Source: Actinomycetota bacterium
GTDB lineage: Bacteria; Actinomycetota; Actinomycetes; Propionibacteriales; Propionibacteriaceae
Length of the DNA: 64,000 nt
Assembly: GCA_020161015.1 (NCBI GenBank)
Contig: JAIUOT010000009.1
Coordinates: 1 to 64,000, forward strand
Direction: 5' to 3'
Both the position numbers and the translations under genes were made by a program. The notes under the pieces are model-generated. The model was not told the DNA's origin. It saw only the letters and a list, made by a program, of their open reading frames with translations, and made no database searches. Positions within the stretch are counted from its first letter, which is position 1, and each line of letters opens with the position of its first letter. This document shows positions 1 to 9,804 of the stretch, in pieces.

Positions 1-1068
1 GATGCGCTCGGGCAGGTTGTGCAGGTCGAAGTCCTCCTCGACCATCTGCTCGATGAAGTCGCGGATCGAGCAGGCGACGAAGAAGTACTGCTGCTGGAGC
101 CGCAGCTCCTTGCCCTGCGGGGTGGAGTCCTCCGGGTAGAGCACCTTGGTGATGTTCTCGGCGAAGGTCTGCGCGCGGACGGCCTCCGCGTAGTCGCCGG
201 CGTTGAAGATCGACAGGTCGAACGCCTTCGTGGCCTGCGCGCTCCACAGGCGCAGCGTGTTCACCCGGCCGTTCTGGTAGCCGGGGACCATGTAGTTGTA
301 GGGGATGCCGAGCACGTTCCAGGCGGGCACCCAACGGGTGCGCTCCGTGCCGTTGTCGTCGTAGGTCTCGGTGTAGCCGCCGAAGTCGACCTCGACGGCC
401 GCCTCCGGGTGCGGGAACTCCCACGGCGCGCCGAGGGCCAGCCAGGTGTCGGGCTGCTCCACCTGCCGGCCGTCGACGAAGGTCTGGCGGAAGATGCCGT
501 ACTCGTAGCGGATGCCGTAGCCGATGCACGGGACGCTCATTGTCGCCAGCGAGTCGATGAAGCAGGCGGCGAGGCGGCCCAGGCCGCCGTTGCCGAGGCC
601 CGGCTCGACCTCCTGCGCGCGCAGGGTGGCGAGGTCGAGGCCGCAGCTGGCCAGCGCCTTCTCCGCGACGTCGTTGAGGTCGGTGGCCATCAGGGCGTTG
701 CCGAGCTGGCGACCGAGCAGGTACTCCGCGGACAGGTAGCCGACGTACTTCGCCTTCGACTGCCGGTTGTGGCGCAGCGTCTCGAGCCAGCGCGCCATCA
801 GGTAGTGGCGGACGGTGCGCGCGAGGGCGAGGTACTGGTCGTTGACCGTCGAGCGGGACAGTGCGACGCCCTGGCCGGTGTTCAGCTCGCGGAGGAACTC
901 CTTGACGAAGCCGTCCACCGAGTGCGGCGGGGCGCTCACCGGGGCCAGCGCCAGTGGGTGGGTCGGCGGCGTCACCGGCCCCACGCGATGCACACCCGTG
1001 GTCGGCGTTTCGTCGGTCGGGACAGACGTCTCGGGGGCCGGGGAAACCGGCGCGGTGTCAGCGCTCAC
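1..1068 (-). CDS. glgP: Glycogen/maltodextrin phosphorylase, N-terminal part (runs off the window)
   Basis: The first 356 residues of a GT35-family phosphorylase are visible; the gene continues beyond base 1. The enzyme releases glucose-1-phosphate from the ends of alpha-1,4-glucans in the cytoplasm. Family segments seen are YVGYLSAEYLLGRQLGNAL (about 108-126), EPGLGNGGLGRLAACFIDS (about 155-173) and GYGIRYEYGIF (about 183-193). The PLP-binding lysine and the catalytic C-terminal domain lie outside the window. The GTG start is chosen because the frame is open from there; it gives a Pro/Thr-rich extension of about 45 residues before the conserved domain, so a later start is possible. The gene is divergent from the flavoenzyme at 1168. 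Confidence 0.93.
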   Translation of the reverse strand, partial: MSADTAPVSPAPETSVPTDETPTTGVHRVGPVTPPTHPLALAPVSAPPHSVDGFVKEFLRELNTGQGVALSRSTVNDQYLALARTVRHYLMARWLETLRHNRQSKAKYVGYLSAEYLLGRQLGNALMATDLNDVAEKALASCGLDLATLRAQEVEPGLGNGGLGRLAACFIDSLATMSVPCIGYGIRYEYGIFRQTFVDGRQVEQPDTWLALGAPWEFPHPEAAVEVDFGGYTETYDDNGTERTRWVPAWNVLGIPYNYMVPGYQNGRVNTLRLWSAQATKAFDLSIFNAGDYAEAVRAQTFAENITKVLYPEDSTPQGKELRLQQQYFFVACSIRDFIEQMVEEDFDLHNLPERI

Positions 1069-1154
1069 CGGGACACCGTAGCCGGGACACGTTACGAAGG
1101 TAAAACGTCCTAGCCGGTGATCCGGGGCCCCTGGAACGGCCTTGGCGGCGTGGC

Positions 1155-1160
1155 GAGAAT
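1155..1160 (+). promoter_or_regulatory. -10 hexamer GAGAAT of a leaderless transcript
   Basis: GAGAAT ends 8 bases before the ATG at 1168, which predicts transcription starting at or next to the start codon. The same hexamer has the same spacing before recO (63254-63259). Confidence 0.5.
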
Positions 1161-1167
1161 GGTGCCC

Positions 1168-2388
1168 ATGAGCGACGTGATCGTGATCGGGGCGGGCCTC
1201 GCCGGCCTCCAGTGCGCCCGTGTGCTGACCCGGGCGGGGCGTTCCGTCGAGGTGCTGGAGGCCGCCGACGGGATCGGCGGGCGGGTGCGCACCGACGTCG
1301 TCGACGGGTTCCGCTGCGACCGCGGGTTCCAGCTCCTCAACCCGGCCTACCCGGACGCCAGGACCCAGCTCGACCTGCCCGCGCTGGCCCTCCAGTCGTT
1401 CGGGCGCGGCGTGGCCGTGAGGGACGACGAGGGCACGTGGCTGCTCACCGCCAACCCGCTCAGCCTGCTCGGACCGGCCGGCTCGCGCTACCTCCAGCCC
1501 GCGGCGGTGGCCGCGCTCGTGCGCTGGCTGGCCCCGGCGCTGGGCGCCGTGCCGCGCCTCCTCGCGGCTCCCGACTCCTCCCTGGCCGCCTCCTTCGACG
1601 CGGCCGGGTTCACCGGACCGCTGCGCGAGCGTGTCGTCGAGCCGTTCCTCGCGGGCGTGCTGGCAGAGGACGCGGGTGCCACGTCGGCGCGGTTCGTCCG
1701 GCTGCTGGCGCGCTCGTTCTCCCTCGGCGTCCCCGCGCTGCCGGCGCAGGGCATGGCGGCGATCCCGCACCAGTTGGCCGCGGGCCTCGGGCGTCCGGTC
1801 GAGCTGGGGACGCCTGTGTCCGCCGTCGTCGGCGACGGTGCGCGTTGGGTCGTGCACACCCCGTCCGGAGAGCGGGCGGCCGCCACCGTCGTGGTCGCCA
1901 CCGACCCGCGGACCGCCGCGGTCCTGGCCCCGGTCGAGGCGCCGGCGATGAAGGGGCTCGTCACGTGGTGGTTCGGCACGTCACAGGCCCCGACGTCCAG
2001 CCGCTACCTGATGGTCGAGGGACGGGCCGGCACCGGCCCGGTAGTCAACACCGCCGTGGTGTCGAACGTCGCGCCCGGCTACGCGCCGGCCGGCCGCCAC
2101 CTCGTGCAGGCGTCCGCGCTGTTGCCCGAGCACGCCGACGTGCCGGAGGAGACGGTGGTCCGGGCCCAGCTCGCCTCGCTGTACGACCGCCCGACCGACG
2201 ACTGGCACCTGCTGGCCACCCACGCGGTCCCGGACGCGCTGCCCGCCATGCCTCCGCCGCTCGAGGTGCGCCGGCCGGTCGGAGTGGGGCCGGGCCTGTA
2301 CGTGTGCGGCGATCACCGCGACACCGCGTCCATCCAGGGCGCACTGGTGTCCGGCCGCCGTACCGCTGAGGCCGTCCTGGCCGCTTGA
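1168..2388 (+). CDS. FAD-dependent amine-oxidase / protoporphyrinogen-oxidase-like enzyme
   Basis: A 406-residue flavoenzyme. It opens with the Rossmann signature [11 protein letters not shown] (about 6-16) and the ribose-binding acidic end in LEAADGIGGRV. Its C-terminal FAD contact is GLYVCGDHRDTASIQGAL. This places it in the NAD(P)-binding/FAD amine oxidase superfamily, which includes HemY-like and phytoene-desaturase-like proteins. The substrate cannot be read from sequence. The ATG at 1168 is preferred over the in-frame ATG at 1117 because the Rossmann fold follows directly and a -10 hexamer sits 8 bases upstream. It converges on nadC across a bipartite hairpin. Confidence 0.85.
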   Translation: MSDVIVIGAGLAGLQCARVLTRAGRSVEVLEAADGIGGRVRTDVVDGFRCDRGFQLLNPAYPDARTQLDLPALALQSFGRGVAVRDDEGTWLLTANPLSLLGPAGSRYLQPAAVAALVRWLAPALGAVPRLLAAPDSSLAASFDAAGFTGPLRERVVEPFLAGVLAEDAGATSARFVRLLARSFSLGVPALPAQGMAAIPHQLAAGLGRPVELGTPVSAVVGDGARWVVHTPSGERAAATVVVATDPRTAAVLAPVEAPAMKGLVTWWFGTSQAPTSSRYLMVEGRAGTGPVVNTAVVSNVAPGYAPAGRHLVQASALLPEHADVPEETVVRAQLASLYDRPTDDWHLLATHAVPDALPAMPPPLEVRRPVGVGPGLYVCGDHRDTASIQGALVSGRRTAEAVLAA

Positions 2389-2454
2389 GTTCCCCGCTTC
2401 CGCCCGCCGTCCACGGCCCTGTCCCTCGCTTCCCCTCCTTCTCCTTCGCGCAAG

Positions 2455-2492
2455 GTGGACTCACACCGCCGATGACGGCGGTTTGGGTCCAC
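2455..2492. terminator. Bidirectional hairpin between the flavoenzyme gene and nadC
   Basis: Two nested stems are seen: GTGGAC/GTCCAC outside and ACCGCCG/CGGCGGT (loop ATGA) inside. The position between converging stops suggests a shared terminator. T-richness after the stem is weak. Confidence 0.6.
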
Positions 2493-2512
2493 GTTGCGGT
2501 GGGGGAAGGGGG

Positions 2513-3361
2513 TCAGGCGCCGGTGTGGTCGAGGCCGATGTCGAGCACCCGGGCGGAGTGGGTGAGCCAGCCCACGGAAATCAGGTCGACGCCGGCCTCC
2601 GCGATCGGGACCGCCGTCGCGGGGGTGATGCGGCCGGACGCCTCGGTGACCAGGCGGCCGGCGACCATGGAGACCGCTTCCCGCAGCAGATCGGGGCCCA
2701 TGTTGTCGAGCAGCACCGCGTCCACGCCCAGGGGCAGCAGTTCGGCCAGTTGCTCCAGCGAGTCGACCTCGACCTCGATCTTCACCAGGTGGCCGACGTT
2801 CGCCCGTGCCCGCTCGACGGCGGCGGTGATGCCCCCGGCGACGGCGATGTGGTTGTCCTTGATGAGCACGGCGTCGTCCAGCCCGAACCGGTGGTTGCTG
2901 CCGCCGCCGGCCTTCACCGCGTGCTTCTGCAGGGCCCGCAGGCCCGGGATCGTCTTGCGGGTGTCGGCCACCCGGGCACGCGTGTGGGCGATGGCGTCCG
3001 CGATGGTCGCGGTACCGGTGGCGACGCCGGAGAGGTGGCCGAGGAAGTTCAGGGCCACCCGTTCGCCGCTGAGCAGGCCACGGGCCGGGCCGGACGCCGT
3101 GCCGATCACGGTGCCCGGCTGCACGCGGCTGCCGTCGGGGAGCAGGTCGCGCACCTCGATGCGCGGATCGACGAGCTCCCAGGCCAGACGGGCGCAGTCG
3201 GTGCCCGCGACCACCCCTGGCTCGCGGCTGACGAGCGCGACGGTGGCGTGGGCGTCCTCGGCGATGATCGCGTCGGTGGTGAGGTCACCCGCGCGGCCGA
3301 GGTCCTCCAGCAGGGCGGCGCGCACGAGCGGCTCGATCACGATCCGGGGCAGCGACCTCAT
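2513..3361 (-). CDS. nadC: Quinolinate phosphoribosyltransferase (nicotinate-nucleotide pyrophosphorylase)
   Basis: 282 residues, the normal family length. NadC condenses quinolinate with PRPP and decarboxylates it to nicotinate mononucleotide, the last dedicated step of de novo NAD synthesis. Visible motifs are the PRPP/quinolinate-binding DTRKTIPGLR (133-142), HRFGL (about 157-161) and KDNH (168-171), with EVEVDS and LLDNM in the C-terminal barrel. Its ATG overlaps the nadB stop as ATGA, so it is the third, translationally coupled gene of nadA-nadB-nadC. Confidence 0.97.
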   Translation of the reverse strand: MRSLPRIVIEPLVRAALLEDLGRAGDLTTDAIIAEDAHATVALVSREPGVVAGTDCARLAWELVDPRIEVRDLLPDGSRVQPGTVIGTASGPARGLLSGERVALNFLGHLSGVATGTATIADAIAHTRARVADTRKTIPGLRALQKHAVKAGGGSNHRFGLDDAVLIKDNHIAVAGGITAAVERARANVGHLVKIEVEVDSLEQLAELLPLGVDAVLLDNMGPDLLREAVSMVAGRLVTEASGRITPATAVPIAEAGVDLISVGWLTHSARVLDIGLDHTGA

Positions 3362-4881
3362 CGCGCCACCGCCGGTTCGCGGTGTCCCGCCCTGTCGAGC
3401 GACGGGACGGTGAGCACGTGCCGCGCCCGGGGGGCCGTCTGGGGGAAGTCCAGTCGGGTGTGCCCGCCGCGGGACTCCTCCCTGCGCAGGGCGGCCTCGA
3501 CGACCAGGTGACCGACGAGCCCGGTGTCGTGCGTGCGCAGCGGTTCGAGCTCCGCCAGGGCGGCCCGGAGGCCGTCGGCGTCCCGCAGGACGCCGGCTCC
3601 CGCCGTGACCACCTCGCGCACCCTGGCCACCACCGGGTCGGGGGTGCCCTGCTGCCAGGCCTCGGCCCAGCTGTGCGCGGGCCGCGGCGGCGGCGACCCG
3701 GCCAGGACGCCGCTCGCGCGCCACTGCTGCGCGACCCAGCGTCCGCAGACCACGGCCTCGAGCAGCGAGTTGCTGGCCAGGCGGTTCGCGCCGTGCAGAC
3801 CGGTGGACGCCACCTCGCCGGCGGCGTACAGGCCCTCGATGCTGGCCCGGCCGGCCAGGTCAACCAGCACGCCACCCATGTGGTAGTGGGCGGCGGGACG
3901 CACCGGCAGCAGGTCCGTCACCGGGTCGAGGCCCGCCTTGCGCGCGGTCGCGTAGATGGAGCCGAACAGCTCGGCGAAGCGCTCGCCGGGATCAGTGCGG
4001 GCGTCGAGGAACACCCGGTGCCCGGCCTGGAGCTGGGCCCACTCGGCGCGCGACACGACGTCCCGGGCCGACAGCGGGTTGCGCAACACCCACTCGCCGA
4101 GCTCGTTGACCAGAATCGCGCCCTCGCCGCGGACGGCCTCGCTGACCAGCGGCATCGGGTCGATGCCGACCTCCAGCGCGGTCGGGTGGAACTGCACCAT
4201 CTCCACGTCGCGGAGCGTCGCGCCCGCGCGGTACGCCAGGGCGAGGCCCTGCCCGCGGGAGGAGAGCGGGTTCGTGGTGTGGGTGTACAGCCCGCCGATC
4301 CCTCCGGTGGCCAGCAGCACGACATCGGTGCGCAGTTCGACAGGCCCGTCGGGCGTGCCGACCAGCACTCCGGTGACGCGGCCCCCGCCAGTCAGGATCT
4401 CCAGCGCGGGGGAGTGGTCCCACAGCGACACCGACGGCAGTCGCCGTGCCGTGTCGACCACGGTCTCGAGCAACTCGGCGCCGGTCCGGTCTCCGTGGGC
4501 GTGGACGATGCGTCGCCGCCCGTGGGCGCCCTCGAGCCCCAGCCGGAGGCTGCCGTCCGCCGCCCTGTCGAAGTCGGCCCCATGCGCGGACAGCCAGGCG
4601 ATCGCCTCGGGCGCCGCCGCCGTGATCGCCCGCACCACGTCCGGCTCGCACAGGCCGGCGCCGGCGGCCAGCGTGTCCTCCGCGTGCCGCTCCGGGTCGT
4701 CGTCGGGGCCCACTGCCGCGGCGACCCCGCCCTGGGCCCAGCCGGTCGACGTGCCGGTGCTCACCGCGCCGGCCGAAAGGACGACGCAGGGGAGCGGGCT
4801 GAGCTCGATCGCAGCGGTCAGGCCGGCGAGGCCGGCGCCGATGATGACCGGGCAGCCGGCGTCCACCACCCGCGTCGTCAC
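3358..4881 (-). CDS. nadB: L-aspartate oxidase
   Basis: 507 residues, slightly shorter than the E. coli enzyme of about 540. NadB oxidises L-aspartate to iminoaspartate, which NadA uses. The FAD-binding [15 protein letters not shown] lies near the N-terminus (about 12-26). The succinate-dehydrogenase/aspartate-oxidase family motifs [18 protein letters not shown] and [23 protein letters not shown] follow (the last given in two parts: [11 protein letters not shown] and [12 protein letters not shown]). The GTG start overlaps the nadA stop as GTGA, and the stop overlaps the nadC ATG, so all three genes are coupled. Confidence 0.96.
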   Translation of the reverse strand: MTTRVVDAGCPVIIGAGLAGLTAAIELSPLPCVVLSAGAVSTGTSTGWAQGGVAAAVGPDDDPERHAEDTLAAGAGLCEPDVVRAITAAAPEAIAWLSAHGADFDRAADGSLRLGLEGAHGRRRIVHAHGDRTGAELLETVVDTARRLPSVSLWDHSPALEILTGGGRVTGVLVGTPDGPVELRTDVVLLATGGIGGLYTHTTNPLSSRGQGLALAYRAGATLRDVEMVQFHPTALEVGIDPMPLVSEAVRGEGAILVNELGEWVLRNPLSARDVVSRAEWAQLQAGHRVFLDARTDPGERFAELFGSIYATARKAGLDPVTDLLPVRPAAHYHMGGVLVDLAGRASIEGLYAAGEVASTGLHGANRLASNSLLEAVVCGRWVAQQWRASGVLAGSPPPRPAHSWAEAWQQGTPDPVVARVREVVTAGAGVLRDADGLRAALAELEPLRTHDTGLVGHLVVEAALRREESRGGHTRLDFPQTAPRARHVLTVPSLDRAGHREPAVAR

Positions 4882-5858
4882 TTCGCCGTCCCCACGGCGA
4901 GCATGCGCTCGACGGCCAGGCGCGCGCGGTCGGCGACGTCGGCCGGCACGGTCACCTCGTTGGTCATGGTCTCCAGCGCGTGCCGGATCGCCCCGAGGGT
5001 GTTGCGCTTCATGTGGGGGCACAGGTTGCAGGGCCGGACGAACTCCAGGTCGGGGTAGGCCTGGGCGACGTTGTCGCTCATCGAGCACTCGGTGATCAGC
5101 GCGACCTTCAGCGGCCTCTTCGCCTCGACGAAGTTCACCATCTGTGCGGTCGACCCGGCGTAGTCGGCCTCGTCCACCACCTCCGGCGGGCACTCGGGGT
5201 GGGCGAGCACCGTGATGCCGGGGTGGTCCGCGCGCACCTGCCGGATGTCGTCCGGGGTGAAGCGCTCGTGCACCTCGCAGGCGCCGGGGTGGACGATCAC
5301 CTCGACGCCGGTCTGGCGGGCGACGTTCGCGGCGAGGAAGCGGTCGGGGATCATGATCACCCTCGGTACGCCGAGGCTCTCGATCACCCGCACCGCGTTG
5401 CCGGAGGTGCAGCAGATGTCCGACTCCGACTTCACCGCTGCGGACGTGTTCACGTAGGTGACCACCGGAACGCCGGGGTGCGCGGCGCGCAGCGCGCGGA
5501 CGTCCTCGGGCGTGATCGACTCGGCCAGCGAGCAGCCGGAGCGCAGGTCGGGGATCAGCACCGTCTTGCCCGGGTTCAGCAGCTTGGCCGTCTCCGCCAT
5601 GAAGTGGACGCCGGCCAGCACGATCACGTCCGCGTCCACCGTGACCGCCTCGCGCGCCAGCGCCAGGGAGTCGCCGACGATGTCGGAGACGCCGTGGAAG
5701 ATCTCCGGCGTCATGTAGTTGTGCGCCAGGATCACGGCGTTGCGCTCCCGCTTGAGCCGCAGGATCGCGTCCACGTCGTCGGCCATGGTGGCCCACTCCA
5801 CGGAGGGAATGACGTGTGCGACCTTCTCGTACAGGTCGGCGGCAGTCAGCGTGGTCAT
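4878..5858 (-). CDS. nadA: Quinolinate synthase A
   Basis: 326 residues. This 4Fe-4S enzyme condenses iminoaspartate with dihydroxyacetone phosphate to quinolinate. The three expected cluster ligands are visible as C109 (SGCSLAES), C223 (HPECPPE) and C280 ([12 protein letters not shown]). The start ATG is preceded by an AAAGGG Shine-Dalgarno. It is the first gene of nadABC. Its promoter (TTGACC, 16-bp spacer, TAGCAT) is overlapped by a 21-bp palindrome, and the next upstream gene encodes an NrtR-type NAD repressor, so repression when NAD metabolites are plentiful is likely. Confidence 0.97.
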   Translation of the reverse strand: MTTLTAADLYEKVAHVIPSVEWATMADDVDAILRLKRERNAVILAHNYMTPEIFHGVSDIVGDSLALAREAVTVDADVIVLAGVHFMAETAKLLNPGKTVLIPDLRSGCSLAESITPEDVRALRAAHPGVPVVTYVNTSAAVKSESDICCTSGNAVRVIESLGVPRVIMIPDRFLAANVARQTGVEVIVHPGACEVHERFTPDDIRQVRADHPGITVLAHPECPPEVVDEADYAGSTAQMVNFVEAKRPLKVALITECSMSDNVAQAYPDLEFVRPCNLCPHMKRNTLGAIRHALETMTNEVTVPADVADRARLAVERMLAVGTAK

Positions 5859-5884
5859 CTCAGGTGTCCCTTTCGTCAACGCCC

Positions 5885-5914
5885 TTATGCTACATCTGAG
5901 CAAAAGGCGGTCAA
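5885..5914 (-). promoter_or_regulatory. nadA promoter overlapped by a candidate NrtR operator
   Basis: On the minus strand TTGACC (5909-5914) is followed after 16 bases by TAGCAT (5887-5892). An imperfect palindrome TTxTGCT-N7-AGCAxAA spans 5885-5905, with six of seven positions paired per arm. It covers the -10 and part of the spacer, which is where a repressor would act. Assignment to NrtR rests on the neighbouring gene, not on a known consensus. Confidence 0.6.
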
Positions 5915-6004
5915 GGACTATTCCCGCCCACTGGGACGCGTCCGCCCGCGCGGGCGGGCTGGGGAGCGGAGTGGGTGGTCCGGCAGCGTGCGACGCGCGG
6001 ACGG

Positions 6005-6913
6005 TCAGCGGGCGCGGGTGGTGGGGAGCTTGGTGCCGGCGACGTGCCGCTCCTGGAGCACCTGGCGACGGAAGCGGTAGAGGCGGGCCGGCCGGCCCCC
6101 GGTGCCGGCGTGGACGTCGCCGGTCTCCTCGACGAGATCCTGCTGCTCGATCAGGCGGCGGAAGTTCTGGGTGTGCACGTCGCGGCCCGCCAGTGCCTCG
6201 ACGCAGTCCTGGAGCTGGCGCAGGGTGAAGCTGGTGGGCATCAGCTCGAAGACCACCGGGCGGTAGGTGATCTTGGCGCGCAGCCGGGCGAGGCCCGTGG
6301 CGAGCACCCGCCGGTGGTCCCCGGCCATCCGCTCTCCCGGTACCAGCTCGTCGTCCGGGCGTCGCCACGGGGCGGGCGACTCCGGCACCAGGCCACTCTC
6401 GTAGAGCAGTTCGTAGCGCTGGAGCACCAGTTCGGGCTGCCAGGCCAGGCCGGCCAGCCCGAAGGTGGTGTCGACGCGGCGCCTGCGCTCGCCGCGCGCG
6501 GCGGGGTCGGACTCGACCCAGCGGCGCAGCCCCGGCGCGATGTGGTCGTCGAGGAGCGTGGTGTCGGTGCGGGTGTCCTCCCACGGCAGCAGGGCGTACC
6601 AGTCGCGCCAGCCGCCGATCCCCGGGTGCCCGGGCGTGGTGAGGCCGAGGTAGGACACGGAGATGGGACGGCCGCTGCCGCCGCCGTCGCGGTCGAGGTC
6701 GGCGAAGGTGTACAGCTGCTCGAGGTACCCCAGCCGGCGTCCGGTCTGTTCCTCCACCCAGGCGCGGGTGGCGGCCTGGAGGGACAGGTGGCTGGGCAGC
6801 AGGGGCCCGGACGGGAGCCGCGGCGGCGCGCCGAGGGTGAGCACGGACGGGCGTCCGTCCACCATCGCCACGACGACGGCGAGCAGTTCCGCGCTCACCA
6901 CCTGTCCGGTCAT
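6005..6913 (-). CDS. nrtR: NrtR-family transcriptional regulator (Nudix fold plus winged helix)
   Basis: 302 residues. The N-terminal half is Nudix-like without a canonical Nudix box ([15 protein letters not shown] at the N-terminus, [21 protein letters not shown]). The C-terminal part (about 220-295) is the winged-helix domain typical of NrtR, with [20 protein letters not shown] and the recognition region [15 protein letters not shown]. In characterised NrtR proteins the Nudix domain senses NAD-derived ADP-ribose and the winged helix represses NAD genes. Its place directly upstream of nadABC, in the same direction, supports this. The ATG is preceded by a -10-like TATCCT (6935-6940). Confidence 0.85.
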   Translation of the reverse strand: MTGQVVSAELLAVVVAMVDGRPSVLTLGAPPRLPSGPLLPSHLSLQAATRAWVEEQTGRRLGYLEQLYTFADLDRDGGGSGRPISVSYLGLTTPGHPGIGGWRDWYALLPWEDTRTDTTLLDDHIAPGLRRWVESDPAARGERRRRVDTTFGLAGLAWQPELVLQRYELLYESGLVPESPAPWRRPDDELVPGERMAGDHRRVLATGLARLRAKITYRPVVFELMPTSFTLRQLQDCVEALAGRDVHTQNFRRLIEQQDLVEETGDVHAGTGGRPARLYRFRRQVLQERHVAGTKLPTTRAR

Positions 6914-7004
6914 CGGCCTCCCCTCGTTCCGGTCAGGATACCGACGACGTTCCGCGGCGGGCCGAATGGCGCGGTTCGCCGGGTCCGCGGTCGGCGGGGC
7001 TTGT

Positions 7005-7010
7005 TAGGCT
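7005..7010 (+). promoter_or_regulatory. -10 hexamer TAGGCT, leaderless
   Basis: TAGGCT lies so that the seventh base after it is the A of the ATG at 7017, predicting a leaderless mRNA for the DUF2207 gene. Confidence 0.6.
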
Positions 7011-7016
7011 CGCGGT

Positions 7017-8822
7017 ATGACGCGGCTGTGGAAGGCGTTGCTGGTGCTGGTGCTCGCCCTGGGGCCGCTGATCCTCGCGCCAGGGGAGGCGAGAGCGGCC
7101 GGCGAGAACTGGCGGATCACCGACTACCGGGTGGTCGCGAACGTCGACCAGGCGGGGACGGCGACCGTCCAGCTGACGCTCGATTTCGACTTCGGCAACG
7201 ACCCCGGCCACGGGCCGTACCTGACCTTCCCGCTGCGCCAGGAGATCGGCGACGACCCCGACCACTGGCGCATGCTCGACATGACCATCGGCGCCGTGAC
7301 CAGCCCGACCGGCGCCAACACAGAGGTGCTCCAGGAGGAGCAGGACGGCAACCTGCTGGTCCGGGTGGGCAGCGAGGGCCGCACGTTCACCGGCGTGCAG
7401 ACCTACCAGGTGAACTACACGATCCACGGGATCATCGCCCGGCAGCAGGCGCAGTCGGGCCTCGACGAGGTCAACTGGAACGCCGTCGGTCCCGGGTGGG
7501 AGGTGCCGATCGACGCCGCGACGGCGACGGTCACCGGCCCCGCGACGGTCACCCGCGCCGCCTGCTTCTCCGGCTCGACGTTCAGCGACCCGTGCGAGGC
7601 GGCCTCCAGCGGCGCCGCGGCGACGTTCTCGACCAGCAACGTGGGCAACGGCCGCGGCATGCAGGTCACCGCGGGCTTCCCGGCCGGCACCTTCACCCCC
7701 GCGGCTGACGCCCGCGTGGAGCGGCGCTTCACGGTCGGCAACATGTTCCCGCTGACGCCGTGGACCGGCGGCGTGGCGGCGGCGCTGTCCGCGCTCGGCC
7801 TCGCCGCCGTCTTCCGCCGGACGCGACGCAGCGCGCGTGACCAGGTGTACCTCGGGCTCACGCCCGGCGTGGTGCCCGCCCCGGGCCAGGAGACGGCCGT
7901 CGGCTACGAGACCCACGAGGCCCCGGTCGCGGTCCAGTTCTCGCCGCCGCGCGGCGCGCGTCCCGGCGAGCTCGGGACGCTGACCGACGCCAGCGCCGAC
8001 AACAAGGACGTGTCCGCGACCGTGATCGACCTCGCAGTCCGTGGTCACCTGCGCATCACGCAGACCGGCAACCGCGACTGGACCTTCACCCGGCTCCAGG
8101 GGCCGGACCAGCTGGTCGACTACGAGCGCCAGTTGCTCAACCGCATGTTCTCCGCGGGGTCGGAGGTCACCACCGACGACCTGCGCGACTCGTCCTACGC
8201 GGGGATGCTGAGCGACGTCCAGGGGGCGCTGCACCGCCGGGTCTCCACCGAGCTGCGGTGGTTCACCGCCAACCCCGCGACGGTCCGCGCGCTGGCGTTC
8301 GTCGCCGGCATCGTCATCGTCGGGGCGGGCGTCGGGATGGGGTTCCTGTTCGGCATCTTCGGCTGGGGCCTCGTGGGCGTGGCCGGCGTGATCACCGGGC
8401 TCGCGGTGATCGCGATGAACAACCGGTTCGGTTCGCGGACCGCAGCGGGCTCGGCCGTCCTGGCGCAGACCCGCGGCTTCGAGCTCTACCTGCGCACCGC
8501 CGAGGCCGACCAGATCCGGTTCGAGGAGGGCATCGACGTGTTCTCCCGCTACCTCCCCTACGCGATCATGTTCGGGGTCGCCGAGCGCTGGACGAAGGTG
8601 TTCGCCCAGCTCGCCGAGCAGGGCCGCTACGCCTTCAATCCCTACTGGTACATCGGCTACGGGTACGGCTACGGCTTCAACTACCACACCTTCGCCTCGT
8701 CGATGGACTCCCTGGCGAGCACCATGTCGAGCTCCATGCAGCACGCCACGGCCGCCACCAGCGGCGGATCCGGCTTCTCCGGAGGCGGCGGCTTCGGCGG
8801 CGGCGGGGGCGGCGGCTGGTGA
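7017..8822 (+). CDS. DUF2207 membrane protein with glycine-rich C-terminus
   Basis: 601 residues. A Sec signal peptide (about 1-27, ending GEARA) is followed by an extracytoplasmic DUF2207 domain beginning NWRITDYRVVANVDQAGT. A membrane segment follows near 245-265, a cytoplasmic stretch with ATVIDLAVRGHLRI, then two closely spaced membrane helices near 420-465. The C-terminus is Tyr/Gly-rich and ends GGGGFGGGGGGGW, a common tail in this family, often linked to membrane association. The function of the family is unknown. It is followed 37 bases on by the FUSC-like gene, which has its own -10. Confidence 0.85.
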   Translation: MTRLWKALLVLVLALGPLILAPGEARAAGENWRITDYRVVANVDQAGTATVQLTLDFDFGNDPGHGPYLTFPLRQEIGDDPDHWRMLDMTIGAVTSPTGANTEVLQEEQDGNLLVRVGSEGRTFTGVQTYQVNYTIHGIIARQQAQSGLDEVNWNAVGPGWEVPIDAATATVTGPATVTRAACFSGSTFSDPCEAASSGAAATFSTSNVGNGRGMQVTAGFPAGTFTPAADARVERRFTVGNMFPLTPWTGGVAAALSALGLAAVFRRTRRSARDQVYLGLTPGVVPAPGQETAVGYETHEAPVAVQFSPPRGARPGELGTLTDASADNKDVSATVIDLAVRGHLRITQTGNRDWTFTRLQGPDQLVDYERQLLNRMFSAGSEVTTDDLRDSSYAGMLSDVQGALHRRVSTELRWFTANPATVRALAFVAGIVIVGAGVGMGFLFGIFGWGLVGVAGVITGLAVIAMNNRFGSRTAAGSAVLAQTRGFELYLRTAEADQIRFEEGIDVFSRYLPYAIMFGVAERWTKVFAQLAEQGRYAFNPYWYIGYGYGYGFNYHTFASSMDSLASTMSSSMQHATAATSGGSGFSGGGGFGGGGGGGW

Positions 8823-8859
8823 CCACCGCGGGGGAGCGGCGGCCGCTACGCTCGCGGTC

Positions 8860-9804
8860 ATGACCGGCCCCCTGGCGCCCTGGCGGATCCCGCCGAAAGT
8901 GCTCGGCGTCTCCGCGGCGGTCGCGGTCGTGCTCCTGGTGCCGCTGGCGGCCGGCTACCTGTGGGCGGGTGTGCCCGCGGCGATCGGCATCGGGATGGGC
9001 TATGTCGCGGCGCTGCGCGCCGGGTTGACGCTGCGTCCGCCGCAGGCCCTCGCGCTCGTCGTCCCCGCAGCGATGGCCGGCGGGGTCGCGGTCGCACTGC
9101 GCGGGCAGCCGCTGGCCGCGGCGTTCTTCGTCGCCCTGTGCTGCCTCCTGGTGGCCCCGGCGAACGCGCTGGTCGACTCGCTGATGGCAGGGCTGCCGAG
9201 TGCGGTCGCACTGCTGGTGTCGGTGCCCGGAGACCTGGAGGTGGCCCCGACCGCCGGCTGGATGGTCGTCGGCGGAGTCGTCGTGGTCGCGCTCGGCAGC
9301 CGCCTGCGTGACCCCGCGGCGTCGCGGCAGGGCGTCCCGCTGGCGATCGCCTGGCGGCACGCCGTGGTGACCGCCGTGGCGGTCGGCGTGGTGGTGTACG
9401 GCGTCGCGCTCCTGGCCTGGCCCCACGGCTACTGGGTGGCGCTGACGCTCACCGTCGTGCTGCGTCCCTACGGCGAGGAGACCCGCAGGCGCTCGGGCCA
9501 GCGGGTGATCGGTACGGTCGCCGGCGCGCTGGTGTCGCTGTTGATCGCCACCCTCCTGCCGCTGGGCCTGATCGTGGTGGCCCTCGCCGCGTGCGTCGTC
9601 CTCACCCTCGCCTACACGGTGCTGCGCGACGACACCGGCCAGGCGGTCTTCATGACGCCCGCGGTGGTGCTGCTCGGCTCGGCGGGTTCCACCGGCGTCC
9701 TCGCGGCCGAACGGGTGGCCTACACCGTGACCGGCGCGGCCGCGGCGGTGGTGATCGCCATCGCGCTGAACTGGTTGGATGGTCGCCGGGAGGTTGCTTC
9801 GTGA
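8860..9804 (+). CDS. FUSC-like integral membrane protein
   Basis: 314 residues, almost entirely hydrophobic, with roughly eight to ten predicted helices. The central-to-C-terminal part (YWVALTLTVVLRPYGEETRRRSGQRVIGTVAGALVS, given here as YWVALTLTVVLRPYG and RRSGQRVIGTVAGALVS) matches the FUSC-type repeat of aromatic-acid/fusaric-acid exporter families. A transport role is inferred; the substrate is unknown. TACGCT (8847-8852) lies 8 bases before the ATG, so the message is probably leaderless. The stop overlaps the next GTG start (GTGA), coupling it to the AlbA_2 gene. Confidence 0.7.
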   Translation: MTGPLAPWRIPPKVLGVSAAVAVVLLVPLAAGYLWAGVPAAIGIGMGYVAALRAGLTLRPPQALALVVPAAMAGGVAVALRGQPLAAAFFVALCCLLVAPANALVDSLMAGLPSAVALLVSVPGDLEVAPTAGWMVVGGVVVVALGSRLRDPAASRQGVPLAIAWRHAVVTAVAVGVVVYGVALLAWPHGYWVALTLTVVLRPYGEETRRRSGQRVIGTVAGALVSLLIATLLPLGLIVVALAACVVLTLAYTVLRDDTGQAVFMTPAVVLLGSAGSTGVLAAERVAYTVTGAAAAVVIAIALNWLDGRREVAS

